Source of the DNA: Pleurotus ostreatus/Saccharomyces cerevisiae fusant
Taxonomy: Eukaryota; Opisthokonta
Length of the DNA: 64,000 bases
Direction: 5' to 3'
NCBI GenBank assembly: GCA_024196135.1
Contig: JAMQCK010000083.1
Span: 20,302-84,301 of the forward strand
Part shown: positions 42,391-53,924 of the stretch, in pieces
Position numbering within the stretch: the stretch's first letter is position 1
How the letters are laid out: each line of letters begins with the position of its first letter
Made by a program: the position numbers and the translations under genes
Notes under the pieces: generated by a model
Told to the model about the DNA's origin: nothing
What the model saw: the letters and a program-made list of their open reading frames with translations, nothing else
Databases searched by the model: none

Positions 42391-43998
42391 CTACTTCTTT
42401 CGCAACGCTGCGTACGCATCCTCGGCCACCTTGACCTTCTTCGTGACCAAGCACTTTCTCGCGGCCAGATGACTTAGGAAGGGTCGAGGATTGAATTCTG
42501 CAAGGCGCCCAGGTGCTATAAGATCTGACTTGGCAACTCGAACGCGAAGGATGCGCAACCTCCGCAAGTGGGACCTCGTCAACAAACTCGCCGCGTCCGG
42601 CAAGTCCTCGGGATGAATCGCGTGCAGGGTAAGCATGCGGAGCCTGGTCGACGAGCGCGCCAACATGTTCTCGATGGCATCTATATGCACACCGGCTCCC
42701 GATATGTCTAGGCGTTCGAGCTTCGGTGCGGTGGGGCAGTCGTACAAGGGCTGCCAGTCTCGCTGCCCACGAAGCATCAGGACGCGCAGGTGCCTGAGCA
42801 AGAGAGACGGAGGCATGGGAAGAGGGTACGTATCGTGTTGAGTGGGCGTCACTGAAAATCCGAGCCAGACTTGCAAGACCTCGACGCGGGGACAAGCAAT
42901 GAGAATATCCTTGAGCTCGTTGTTCCTAATCTTGTTGAGGCCTAAGTGGGTGACATTCCCAAGCGGCGAAGATGCGATATGTAGAGAAGGTAGGCGGGGA
43001 TCATCCCAGAAATCCACCACTCGAAGACGAGGGGACGAGCACAAGACAGGCCAAAGATCAATCTCCGGGCGTGGGTTTTGGGGGTCATGCGCTCGCATTG
43101 ACAAGCGGATCGATGCTTGCTCGAGAGACACGAACGACCCAGGTGGCAGCGTGCGTAGTCGATTCAAAGCGTTGAAATGGCGGGTAAGGCGAATGGAAAT
43201 CTCCTTCCAGCGAAGCGCGGTTGCCGCTACACGACGAATGATGGATCGACAGTATCTGGCAGGCGGACGCTTCGAGCGATCTTTGAGCAGTGCACCATTG
43301 AGTCGGAGGATGAGGGGAAGTCCCGCGGAGAGTTTGAGACATAGCTTGAAGGATATGTAGTCGCACCACCGCGGTGAATGCATCTCTATGCGCGTCCAAA
43401 GGGTAGGGCAACTCCTGGCGACCCTCGACCAGCGTGAGCACACGCGGGTTATGGTGAATATGGCTTCGGAGTAGGTCTGTGGGTCATGCGGTGAGCTCGC
43501 AGAGTGGTGCATGAGTCTGTCGCGCGGGTAGTCGAACCCTGAAATCGCATCACCGCAGAGCTCAAAAATCAGACATAGAATCTCGACGGGAAGCTCGTTG
43601 ATGCGTGCGCCTTATAGCGAAAAAGGCTCGATCAGTAACGATGAAGAAAATGATATCGCTGGAACATACGTCGCCGCCAGTACTGCTCAACCAGCCGACA
43701 AACGTTTTCGAATACAAGTTCGAGACTGGCTTTGGATCCTCCCGTTTTCATAAGAGCTTTTTGTCACGGTGAGCGCCATAGGTTGATGAACGGAAGGGAA
43801 TTTGGACATGGTGTGTAGATGCAGCAGGTAGACGTAGCCTGAGGATATGGAGTAGGGCGACCGAAGTGGGTGCTCACCTTGGTTCGACGACTCGTTAGTC
43901 GCAGGAACATGGCCATTCCGGACTTCCTGATACGAGCGCGAAAACCAGTGCGCGACAATGAAGCGAAGCATACGACTGCGGGAAGCTCCATGTGCCAT
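42391..43998 (-). CDS. F-box protein F1, 466 aa
   Basis: Exons 43878-43998, 43670-43729 and 42391-43610, in frame. The first two exons encode about 60 residues, ending in a helix (SLELVFENVCRLVEQYW). The F-box follows (INELPVEILCLIFELCG, ~residues 63-80), then ITRVCSRWSRVARSCPTLWT, the usual second F-box helix. The C-terminal part has LRR-like strands (LRVLMLRGQRDW, LERLDISGAGV, LRMLTLHAIHPEDL). F-box proteins dock substrates to SCF ubiquitin ligases through Skp1. The combined length of exons 1+2 (181 nt) is the same as in F2, although their individual boundaries differ. Belongs to subtype I of this cluster (F1, F2), which lacks the N-terminal exons found in F3-F6. Confidence 0.72.
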
Positions 43999-44766
43999 GA
44001 TATCGAGCGTAGGCCTAGTACGAGCGAAGCGATGCGAGACTTGAAGGAGCGGTGACTTCCTGCTTGTGTAGAGGAGGTTATAAGGTGATCCACGAGATGA
44101 CAGAGAGCACGCACTTTAAATATCCTCTTGCGGGTCTTCTCGACGATGTCAAGGCCAAGGAACGATTGCTAGATAGGGAGGGCGTAAGAGGAGATTGCAA
44201 GTGCAGTACTCGGTCTTTTCGCACAGCTTATATGCGTAATTCTAAATGAGCGCTCATTGACGCACAGAGAGGGAAATTTCGAGCGGATATGGTTGGTATC
44301 GTGCGCCCCGCGAAGGAACAAAGGCAATAATCATTGAGTCCTGGAGAGGAGACAAGGGCGCCGTAGCTCGACTCGTCATGCCGGCACACTGCGGAGCTGC
44401 GTTCGCACCATTCATTGTATCCACATTGAAGTGAAAAGAAGAGCCCACGGTCCCTCTGCTACGGTAAACGGGATGGAAGCTTGATTATTCTCACGGGCGA
44501 GCTGTGATGGTCGGAGCGAAGGGAGGGCGGAAATTGCCGAGCGTCGCTGCTTCGGATCACCAGCAATTGTGGCGTTGGTTCGCGCTCGAGGCCTCCTTCA
44601 AACCACGATTGAACGGCCGTGACGGTACTCAAATAGCTCCTTTTTCGCTCTGTCGCCATTTCTGCATCGGCGCGCGTTCTGATTCACCGGGTCTCAATTT
44701 ATCTGGAAATTCTGCTAGCAAAGCGTACACGAGCGACTACAAAACCGAATTGATTCTTAAACTATA
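43999..44766. promoter_or_regulatory. F1 upstream region
   Basis: No gene. The stretch at about 44500-44660 (GATGGTCGGAGCGAAGG, then CGGAAATTGCCGAGCG and TTGTGGCGTTG) resembles one upstream of F2 at about 46708-46800 (GATGGTGGGCGGAGCGAA, CAAATGCCGGAAATC, TTTGTGGCGTTG). These look like duplicated promoter remnants. Confidence 0.45.
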
Positions 44767-46269
44767 CTACGTGTCCAATGCCGCGTACGCATCCTCTGCC
44801 ACCCTGAACTTGGACGTAAATAAGCACTTCGCGGCCTGCAGGCCCAAAAACGGCCGGGGATCGAAGTCTGCGGTGCTCCCAGGCGGCATAGGATCCGGCT
44901 TAAAGACCTCAACGCGGAGGATCCGCAGCTCCCTGAGGTGTCCACACAGCAATAAGTTTGCCGCATCATCCAAGTCATTGGGATGGATGTCGTGCAGGGT
45001 GAGCATGCGAAGCTTCGTCGAGGACCGGTCCAACATGCCCTCGATGGCATCTGCTTGCACGCCCGCTCCGGAGATGTCCAGACGATCAAGCCTCGGCGCC
45101 GTAAGGCAGTCGTACAATGGCTGCCAGTCTCGTTGTCCGCTCAGCATGAGGACGCGCAATCTCCCAAGCGTGATGGAAGACGGCATCGGGAGAGCGTACG
45201 TATCCGGTTGTCCCGGCGTCATCGAAATGAATCCGAGCTTAACCTGTAAAACCTCGACACGGGGACAGGCCGCGAGGATGTCCTTGAGCTCATTGTTCCT
45301 GATCTGATTCACGCCCAGATGGGTGATGTTCCGAAGCGGCATTGACGCAATGCGGAGGGGAGGACGGCGCGGGTCATCCCAGAAGTCCACAACTCGAAGA
45401 GAAGCAGACGGTCCCAGTATGCGCCATAGATCGTTCTCCGGACGTGCTTGCAGAGGTCCCCCGTTCCGCAGTTGTATCGACGCTCGTTCGAGGGAAGTAA
45501 AACATCCAGCGGGCAGGATGCGTAATGGCTCGAGCACGTCAAGATTGGCGCTCAGAGTGATGGAGACTTCCTTCCAGCGAGACGCGGTGCTGGCGACAAG
45601 GGACATGAAGGACCGACAGAATACGACAGGTGGATTTTGAATGCCAACGGGGGTCAGCATTCCATTGAGCCGGAGGGTAAGGGGAAGCTCTGCGGACAGC
45701 TCGAGGCTTAAATTGATGAATATGAGATCGACGGGACGCGGGAAAGGCACCTCTACAAGTGTCCAGAGAGTGGGGCAGCTTCTTGATACCCTCGACCAAA
45801 GCGAGCAAACACGAGTTATGCAGATCAGGGAGGTCGGATACGGTTGTAGTCTTGGCTTCACTGTGCCAACGTGCATTCGACTGTCTCGCGGATAGTCGAA
45901 CCCTGGAATCGTACCACCACATAACCCGAAGATGTGGCAAAGAATTTCGTTGGGAAGCCGATTGATGTGTATAGCTAAAAAAGAAGGCAGGAGGTCAGCG
46001 ACATTCCAAGGCGATACTCCGTTGCAGGCGCACCTGGCTTTGCGGTAGATTGATACAAGTACTCGACGCGTGCCCGCAGCAGCGCGATGACCAACTCGAG
46101 ACTGGCTAAAGAAATCGTTAGTGGCGGCATGAGCAGTCGGATGAGATGAGCCTTACAGGTCGACAAGTGCATCGAGGCTGCGACTATGTTCATCACATCG
46201 CTGCGAGAACCTGAGGGAGGAGGATGAGCTAGATTGGATGTGAGCCTGAGCTTCAAGTTCGCGATGCAT
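44767..46269 (-). CDS. F-box protein F2, 462 aa
   Basis: Exons 46157-46269, 46034-46101 and 44767-45974, in frame. The ATG at 46269 begins MHRELEAQAH. The pre-F-box helix LELVIALLRARVEYLY matches that of F1. The F-box reads INRLPNEILCHIFGLCG, followed by ITRVCSLWSRVSRSCPTLWT. C-terminal LRR-like units (LRVLMLSGQRDWQPLYD, LDRLDISGAGVQ) are nearly identical in pattern to F1, so the two are tandem duplicates. Probable Skp1-binding substrate receptor; substrate unknown. No damage seen. Confidence 0.72.
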
Positions 46270-47479
46270 GGGCTGACTGACCTAGGGGAGCAGAGTTTAT
46301 ATTCAACAAAACGTGTTGCTCTCTTCCTTCAACACGATGAGACGCGCTAGACCCTTCGCCGCCAAGACCTGAGATACCATGAGCGATTGGGTTATGAGGT
46401 TCGGCAGTAGCATACCGCGAGTATCAAACGATGATGCATCATTCCAAGCCGAGAACATTTTTAGCCTGTAGTTGAGTAGAGGTGATTCGGAGCTGGCCTA
46501 AGTCGAGGATGCTCGTTGTGTATAAGAGCGGCGAGAGAAACTCGGACCGTGAGAATGTGCATTGTGACCGAATCGATGGGCGCCATTCACCCTGTTTTCA
46601 TCGCACCTTTGTTATCGCGAATGAGAAGAAAGGAACATACGAGTCAGGCTTGTGAGACTAAACTACAGCAAGGAAGCTGCTTGATTCGTAGCTCCGCTGT
46701 GAATCTGATGGTGGGCGGAGCGAACGCGAGAGCGGCAAATGCCGGAAATCTCTGTTCCGGAACACCGACATTTGTGGCGTTGCTCAGCTCTCCTTTGTCT
46801 AGACGCCGATGACGGCGAACTCGATAATTTCGGGTTGTCGCTTCAGCGTATTACGTTCTGCGATTCATAAACCAATAAGTTTTGACTCGCATGACATGAT
46901 TATTGACGCGCAACATTGGCGAGTATCGCGGCGGTGCCATCGCTTCAAAAGTCGGCAATGCATCATAGCCCAATAAGGGCATCCTTGTTCTTACCCCAGT
47001 CTCCTGATTTTATAGCTCGCTAGCTGTTTCAAGTCTGTATTGGGCCGTCTGCATTGGTATGGCCGGTCGACTCCCGCACCCTTGTTCCTTCCTCGGCATC
47101 AATGGTTCGTGCCTTTGTTTCTTCGTGAAGCACACAAAGCTTACCGGAATTGTACATAATTTCCTCAGCAGCATGTCAAAGGCCATGGGCCCACGCATAC
47201 CTGCTTATAAGCCCTCGCCGAAATGCTCACTTCTCCAGCATTGAACGAACCCTCTCACGTCCCCATACGCCTCACTCCTCACGCTTCTCACGTTTCTCGT
47301 TGACGAATCGCACGATTTTCAGCATACACAAAAATCAAAATTTGGCGCGGCCTACTGGTGTACGTGCTTCCGCCACATAGAGCTAAGTTGCTGACCTTAA
47401 CGATCTTCAGGAAGCCGTCGTTGCGCGCTTGAAGCTTATACTTCTTCTCACACGAGGCTCAACCTGAATCTCAGGGCTC
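46270..47479. promoter_or_regulatory. Divergent intergenic region between F2 and P3
   Basis: 1.2 kb with no gene. It carries the F2-side repeat (about 46708-46800) shared with the F1 upstream region and, before P3, a CT-rich stretch (about 47230-47300) typical of a fungal transcription start region. Confidence 0.4.
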
Positions 47480-49882
47480 ATGGCGCCTTACCTGTCCCGC
47501 GGTCGTCGACTGCTCAGAAGATTTCTCCCGAACGGTGTGCGCTGGCCCGCACGCCCGCATGAAGCTCGGAACGACACCTCAGCTACGACTAGCGCCCCCC
47601 TGACTGCCGGGGCGGGCTCCTTGCCACCGCCGCCCCATGATCGTACAACCAGCGCTCAAAATCTTCCCGTCTACGCCGACCATACCGGCCAGTACACTAG
47701 CTTGAACGCCGCTTCAACGATGTTATCATCGCATGCGACGTCTGCAAGCCAGAGGGCTGCTCCAGGTCTCGGCGAGACGCTTACAAATGTCGCAGCATCC
47801 GGTACACGCAGTCGCGCTGCACGCGAGCGGCTTGAAACTCTCGACGGTGTCACTCACGCCAGGAACCGCGCTCGTGATGCGAGCTCTTCATCTGCTGGGC
47901 CCTCGGTTCATTTCGTCGCCTCGCAGGGCGTCCGGGAAGCTCAGGTGCAGTCGCCAACCGTCACGCACGCGAGTCTCCTATCAGCACCTGTGATACCCCC
48001 ACCCTCTGCGCCGGCCGCGATAGGCCCTTCCTCCTCTCAAGCGACAGCTTCAGCGGACGTGGCCACGCGCGTGAATGAGAACCACCCACTCCTCTCCAAT
48101 ATGGATGCTCATTCCGAGAGGGTCGTCGAGCTCCTTCAGGACATGCGCGACTCTTTGCGGCGGATGTCAGATCGCCCTCCTCCCTCGGCCAACGATGAAG
48201 ATGTTCAAGGGTCTGCGGGCGTCACTGTGCAACAGCTGGAGCTGAGTCCAGGTGACAACGCCTCCCCCGAGCCCTCCGGACCCCAAGCACCACCGAACGA
48301 CGAGCAGCAGCAGCCGGTCGCGACTACCAATTCAACCCCCGCAGATCGCGGCGCTCCTACAGGTCCCGAGTCACCCTTCGCTGCTGCAGGCGCGATCAGC
48401 AACAACTTCATCGCCAGTGATGTTCCTGTCTGGTCGCCGGTTAAGCGTGTGCCTTCGCCTCCGGCCCTTGGCGTCCCAATCAATCTTCCTGGCTTCGACG
48501 AGTCCTTCGGTCTCCCAAGCCGTCTTCTCTTGGACCCCCAAGTTGTTGGTGGCACGTCTCGAATGCAAGAAACTTCGGCTGCACGCGTCGATGACGAAGA
48601 GGTAGAGGCTCAGCCACTCGATTCCTCGCCAATTCCAGGGGCTGCTGCAGCTCGAGCAGAGGATGGAGACCCCGCCGCGTCCTCTATCATGACAGCTCAG
48701 GCCTTGAGTGTGCCGTCTGAGGGGAGACGAAGCAATGTCGAGGCCTTCCGCCAACACGCGTCATCCGAGTCTGCGCATAATACTCTGCCTCTCGCCACGC
48801 AGTCGTCTGGCAACTCCGGACGGCGTACTCGTGAAGGTGATGGTCACGCTGCGCTGGCTCAGTCTCTGATCTCCCCGAGTTGGCTCGTCGACGAGTACGA
48901 CACGACCTCTGGGACGGGGGCGAGTGCGTCAGCAGCTCTCGATGCTACGCGCTGTTCGCTCCAACCCGAATCGACCTCTGGCGTCGACGTCGGCCAAGCG
49001 AATGGTGGGCAGAAGGCTGCTGCACCGTCCCAAGCGCTATCCCCAGCTTCAGACACCGCGTCGCTCAGTGATTCTGAGTCCGAGGCCGTAGACACGCAAT
49101 CACAGGCCGCACTCGATGAGGATCCCTTTGACACTCTCGTCAGCTACCGCCCGACCAGCGAGCTCTTCCCGGGAACTCTCCGGCTCGTTATCGACGTTGG
49201 CACTGATGGCGAGGTTCACGACGGCGACAAGCTCCTCTTTCTCGGTGATCTCGACGAGGCTCTTGACCGAATTCCTGGAATTTGCGCCGAGCGCAAAATC
49301 GAATGGACTCACTTGTATCTCCGGATTCGCAAGCCGGTCTACAAGGGCCAGGACTCGGTGCTGAAGATCATGCGATGTCTACGCCCGTATCTGCGCTGCT
49401 TTTCGGGTGCCCGCTTTGTCATGGATGAAGTACTCAAGATCGACACCGCGGAGCACTTTCGTGATGACTTCGCACGCCTTCTCTTCTTGTCGTTGGAGGG
49501 CAAGGCGACAAAGAAGCATGCCTTGCTCTTTCCACTGAACCAGCTTCGGTATCTGAACCTCAGCTCGCAGATGGAGTTTGGTGAGATGATTGAGGTCATC
49601 TATCGCTCACAGATGCTGGATTTCCTGAAGCTTGGATACCAGAAAGATCACGGGCATAGGCATATAGCCCATTCTGACGCTGTCATAACGCTTCCTCATC
49701 ACATCACCTTCCCGTACGCCATGGATATCACAACGAACGATCCAAACTCATTCTTGCCGTCCTTGCGGGCTGCCGAGTTGACGACCACAGATCTTCGCCT
49801 CAAGGTTACGGTTGATCTGGCTTCATGCTCGACTGAGGTGAAAGCACTTTTCGCTCGCAATGATGGTTGGATGCTTTCATAG
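47480..49882 (+). CDS. Unknown protein family member P3, 800 aa, intact, single exon
   Basis: One uninterrupted frame of 2403 nt from ATG 47480. The start MAPYLSRGRRLLRRFLP is basic. About 520 residues of Ser/Pro/Ala-rich, probably disordered sequence follow, with a short helix (RVVELLQDMRDSLRRMS, ~216-232) and an acidic serine cluster (SDTASLSDSESEAVD). From ~550 a folded C-terminal domain has beta-strand/leucine patterns: LRLVIDVGTDGEV, KLLFLGDLDEAL, THLYLRIRKP, FPLNQLRYLNLS, ending TEVKALFARNDGW. The domain resembles that of P1, P2 and P4; P4 is a full-length duplicate. The domain is LRR-like, but I cannot name the family. It lies tail to tail with F3, stops 82 bp apart. Single-exon structure contrasts with the intron-rich neighbours. 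Confidence 0.75.
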   Translation: MAPYLSRGRRLLRRFLPNGVRWPARPHEARNDTSATTSAPLTAGAGSLPPPPHDRTTSAQNLPVYADHTGQYTSLNAASTMLSSHATSASQRAAPGLGETLTNVAASGTRSRAARERLETLDGVTHARNRARDASSSSAGPSVHFVASQGVREAQVQSPTVTHASLLSAPVIPPPSAPAAIGPSSSQATASADVATRVNENHPLLSNMDAHSERVVELLQDMRDSLRRMSDRPPPSANDEDVQGSAGVTVQQLELSPGDNASPEPSGPQAPPNDEQQQPVATTNSTPADRGAPTGPESPFAAAGAISNNFIASDVPVWSPVKRVPSPPALGVPINLPGFDESFGLPSRLLLDPQVVGGTSRMQETSAARVDDEEVEAQPLDSSPIPGAAAARAEDGDPAASSIMTAQALSVPSEGRRSNVEAFRQHASSESAHNTLPLATQSSGNSGRRTREGDGHAALAQSLISPSWLVDEYDTTSGTGASASAALDATRCSLQPESTSGVDVGQANGGQKAAAPSQALSPASDTASLSDSESEAVDTQSQAALDEDPFDTLVSYRPTSELFPGTLRLVIDVGTDGEVHDGDKLLFLGDLDEALDRIPGICAERKIEWTHLYLRIRKPVYKGQDSVLKIMRCLRPYLRCFSGARFVMDEVLKIDTAEHFRDDFARLLFLSLEGKATKKHALLFPLNQLRYLNLSSQMEFGEMIEVIYRSQMLDFLKLGYQKDHGHRHIAHSDAVITLPHHITFPYAMDITTNDPNSFLPSLRAAELTTTDLRLKVTVDLASCSTEVKALFARNDGWMLS

Positions 49883-49964
49883 AGGTCAATCCATGATACG
49901 AACATGGGTCTGCAGTAATTGTATCAGAGTAGTGTATAATTATGTATGCCAATGTCCTGTTCCC

Positions 49965-51668
49965 TCAGTTCCAGGGCAGTGAACGATACGCATTCTCCGC
50001 AACTTCATATGTCTGGGTGAATGTAACAAGATTGGGCGGTAAGTAGGAGGAGGGATCGAAGTAGTCAGGTTCGCGTTCCAATCCTCTATATGGCTCATGA
50101 CAGACGATCCTAAGGCTCTTCAGTCGAGGAGCTTGGAGAAGAGTGATAACTTCCTCGTCAAAGCCAGGCACTAGCCAGCGAAGGGAGAGCATGTCCAGAC
50201 ACGCGGACGAACGCGCTAGCATGGCGCAAATCGAGCCCGCCTGCACACCCGCTGTTTGAAACTCCAGTCGACGAAGTTTGGGCGCTGTAATCGCGTCAAA
50301 GAAGTTGGTCCAGTTGTGCATGCCTCTGAGCATGATAGTGTTAAGCTCAGGAAGATGAATAGGCGTCGAGGGAGACTGGATGAGGTGACCATCGTCCTGT
50401 CCAGACCATATAAGCATCTCAAGTTGCACTATGGCCTGCAAAACTTGAAGCTGAGGACAGGCCCGAACGACGTCCATGATGGCTTCGGGCCGAATCACGT
50501 TAAAGCCTACGTGAGTGAGTCTTTGGAGTGTGTCGGGCAGGATGTCTATGGGAGGCTCATAGTACCATTGTGCTACGCGAAGAGCAGGCGACGTATAGAA
50601 CATCTGCCAGAGGCGCGCTGCCCCGCACGTCTGGCTGTTATCGTCCTCGAATAGCAGCATGGCCCGTCGGAGGGATGAGAATGCATCGCGCGGTAGCTTT
50701 AGCACGGGAGATACCATGTCCTGCACCGTCGGAGGCGTGTTGTACAGGATGATAGATATCTCTTCCCAGCGAAAAGCGGATTCGGCAACGAGAGCCATGA
50801 ACGCTTGACACGCCCGAACATTGCGCCTGGAGGAGTAATGGAAGTCGTTGATTCGAAGAGTCATTGGGAGGCCGTTCGAGTGTTTGAGACTGAGCTGTAA
50901 GGCGGCGACATCGCGAGGCTGGGGCAAAGGGATGTCGATCATGGTCCAAAGCCGAGGGCACCCGCGCGCTATCGTGAACCAGCGCCAGCACACGCTACTG
51001 ATGGCTACTGCGGACCGGATGTAGAAGGGGACTTGCAGGTGCACGCTAGCAGAATTCATGCGCTCATCCCGCGGATAGTCGAAGAGCTTGTTCTGTTCAC
51101 CGCACATTAAGAAGATGGCGCACAGTATCTCTGTTGGTAGCCGATGGATATAACAAGGACGAGGCAAGAGCCTGGCATTCCTGCGCTTGTGGCGCGTAAT
51201 AACCACTGCAGACGGCGATCAGCGAGTGAAAAGAGGGTCGGGCACATCGAAAGTACCTTCCAAGGGTACCGAATGATCGCCGTACGCAGGCGTGACGTCT
51301 ATTAGTCTTCAGCGACAGCAATAAAAAGAGCACAGTGACCGACTCACCTGGTGGGCCGACGATGAGATACTGGCCCTCTGAAGACAGCACCGAAAGGCCT
51401 TTCAGCTCGTCTGTACGCATGATCAGTGCTTGCGTATCAGTAAGCGGGAAGACTCACTTGGGACGGCTTTCAAGGAATCTTTCTTCAGGAAGGCGAGTAC
51501 AACCACAGCTTCAGGCGAAGCCGGGGTACGTGTCGCGGGAAGGAGACCTGGCAATCCACGTAAAGATATGTTGAGGAGGGCAGCTATGGACCTACTCTTG
51601 GCGTCTACAATCCGAGGCGATTTGTAGCAAGAGCGGGCGATTGGCGTGTGGGAGTTGTCCGCTGCCAT
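49965..51668 (-). CDS. F-box protein F3, 502 aa
   Basis: Five exons in frame: 51596-51668, 51458-51547, 51348-51410, 51257-51298, 49965-51205. Exons 1-4 encode a variable N-terminal module (LAFLKKDSLKAVP; GLSVLSSEGQYLIVGPPG; YGDHSVPLE) that also occurs in F5 and F6. The F-box is IHRLPTEILCAIFLMCG, then SSVCWRWFTIARGCPRLWT. The C-terminal half has LRR-like units (LNTIMLRGMHNWTNFF, LRRLEFQTAGV, LDMLSLRWL). Exon 4 is 42 nt, exactly as in F5 and F6. Probable SCF substrate receptor; no substrate can be inferred. Intact. Confidence 0.72.
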
Positions 51669-52204
51669 GACTAGTGGCGAGTATCGTCGAGGATCACAAT
51701 AGATTATGCGAGTCCAGCTCGCGTGTTGCGCGAACTCTGCAAAAATGAATGAGGGTGCGGTAAGGTGCCCTCTTCGCCCCCACTGGTGTCCTTTTGAGGG
51801 GGCATCCGTTTCGGCGGCATGGACGGTTCGTACCGAAAGACAATAGGGTACCCTCGGACATCGCATCGCCATCGCGGATGACACAGCAGAAGGATCAAAG
51901 GCGGCGTTGCTATGGAATATTGTTATTGTTCACGGAGGGTTCTCGCAGTCATTTTGCAGAAGCCATGAGGGCGAGAGTTAACCGCCGCTACGGCATTTCC
52001 CGGGAGGCACGCCAGTGCACGTGCGCCGCATCGCGCATGCGAGGTAAGCACGCGACAGTGATGCGTTACTCCAACCGTGACTTGAGGCACTGTGCTGGCC
52101 AGAAAGCTAAGTTCGTACCCTCACGCGCACAGAGCTCTTCAATATGCAAATATAGAGATGAACATGACATGTTTTCGGTGTATGGATGACAGATGCGCTC
52201 CAGA
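51669..52204. promoter_or_regulatory. F3 upstream region with the conserved module
   Basis: Contains the module found upstream of F3-F6: CTTTTGAGGGGG...GCATGGACGGTTCG, CCGAAAGACAATAG (51833-51846, about 165 bp from the F3 start), GGCGTTGCTATG...TATTGTTC, and GCCATGAGGGCGAGAGTTAA with ACCGCCGCTACGGCATTTCC. Confidence 0.7.
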
Positions 52205-53924
52205 CTAACATAATTTCAGATGACCATACATGGCTTCAACTTCTTGATAAACCTTTGTATATTTAACGAGCGCAGGTGGGAGATATGGTGAAGGGTCGAA
52301 TAGGTCTGGCGGTCGCCGATCGCATCGTCCATCGTACGGGTGATAGCAAAAAACCTTCAGTCGCTGTAGTTCGGGACATTGAAGGAGCGCTGCAACCTCT
52401 TTTTCGTTTCCCCAATATAATCGCCGTAAGACAAGTGCATCCAGCCTCGCCGAGGAGCGTCGCAGCATCGCGCTAATCGCTTGAGATTGTATCCCTGTCC
52501 CGGACATACGAAGCCACTTGATACAGGGCAGGGTGACGCTGTCGAAAACGTGCGACCAATCACACATCCGGCTCAGCTCGAGGATCCGTAGATGCGAAAG
52601 GAAAATGGGCGGCGATATGATTGGGAATAGATAACCGTCATCCTTTCCAGGGTATATATCCGGAGCAGGTCGGACGGCGACTTGCAGCACCTCAAGATTA
52701 GGACAGGCCGCGAGAAGCTCCATGAGCTCCTCAGGGCGTATAACACAAGCACCGATGTGGGTGAGACGGTGAAGGATGATTTGAGGGGCGTTGATACGCG
52801 CGTAGAACCACTGACCATTTCTGAGGGCGGGGGACGTGTAAAACATCTCCCAAAGGCACATCGTCACCGACCCGTCGTCGTCTGACTCGAAGCGAACCAT
52901 AGCCCGCCGCAGGCAGCTATAGGAAGCTTTCGGAACATCCAAGAGCGGCTGGATCATGTTGGCTAAGTCCGCGCGCCCGAGCAGGATGATGGATATCTCT
53001 TCCCAGCGAGAGGCGGACGTGGCAACCAGGCGCATCAATGCTGTGCAAGCGCGCGCGCCGCGACGCTCCTCGGGAGTAAAGTAGAAGTCGTTAATTCGAA
53101 GCGTGAGCGAAAGGTTCGCGGAGTACTTGAGACTGAGTCTGAGCGCGGCGACGTCAGAGAGCTGGGGTAACGGCATGTCGACCATCGTCCAGAGCCGCGG
53201 GCAACCCCGCGTGATGCGGAACCATCGCGAGCAGACGTAGCCGATGGTGATGTTCGCCCGGCTGTAGAAATAGCCTTTGTTCTGAGCGGCCATCTTGTCC
53301 GACTGCTCGTTGCGCGGGTACGCGAAGAGCTTGTTTGGGTCGCCGCACATCATGAAGATGGCGCATAGCAACTCCGTCGGCAAGCACTGGATGAAGCAGA
53401 GATGGGGCAAGACCGTGACCTCTCCGAGCGCAGGAATAGGGCGCGCGACGTCCGCTGTCAAGGATCAATAAAAAGCGCAAAGATATAGGCAGATGGGCAG
53501 AAATACCTGGAGAGGTGTATTGATTATTGTGCAAGGGCGAGAAGACGAATTCCACTTAGTGCAATTTCAATACCGATACACAAAAGACTCACCAGGCGGA
53601 TCGACGATTGTCAATTGGTCCCTCGCCGAAGTCTTGCCTTGAAAACACATGTTCAGCACTCGAAAAGTCTTCGTGGACACCAACACTCACTCTTATCTCC
53701 TTCCCCGAGGTCCTCCTTCAGGTTGACGCTTGCCCGCTCCACCTTCGGGCGCAGCGGCGACTGAGTTTGAACTGGAGTGAGAACGGGCGCTAGTTGAACA
53801 TCAGTACCGGCGATGCGCAAGGAAACTAGGGCTTACCGGCGTCGTCTCCCGGTTGTGGAAGCTGTATGATCGACGCGCCATAGCGAGAGCGCGTCTTCTG
53901 CGCCTCGGGGTCACTGGCTGACAT
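52205..53924 (-). CDS. F-box protein F4, 509 aa, divergent N-terminus
   Basis: Exons 53837-53924, 53691-53789, 53593-53637, 53507-53554 and 52205-53454, in frame. The start MSASDPEAQKTRSRYG differs from F3/F5/F6, but the layout is the same: a two-exon linker, a module exon ending in LTIVDPPG (compare YLIVGPPG), and a short exon of 48 nt in place of the 42-nt one, then the F-box (FIQCLPTELLCAIFMMCG) and IGYVCSRWFRITRGCPRLWT. C-terminal LRR-like units include LRILELSRMCDWSHVF and IKWLRMSGTGIQ. The short exon 4 is less certain than the others; leaving it out keeps the frame. Second F-box gene of the first P-F-F block. Intact. Confidence 0.66.
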
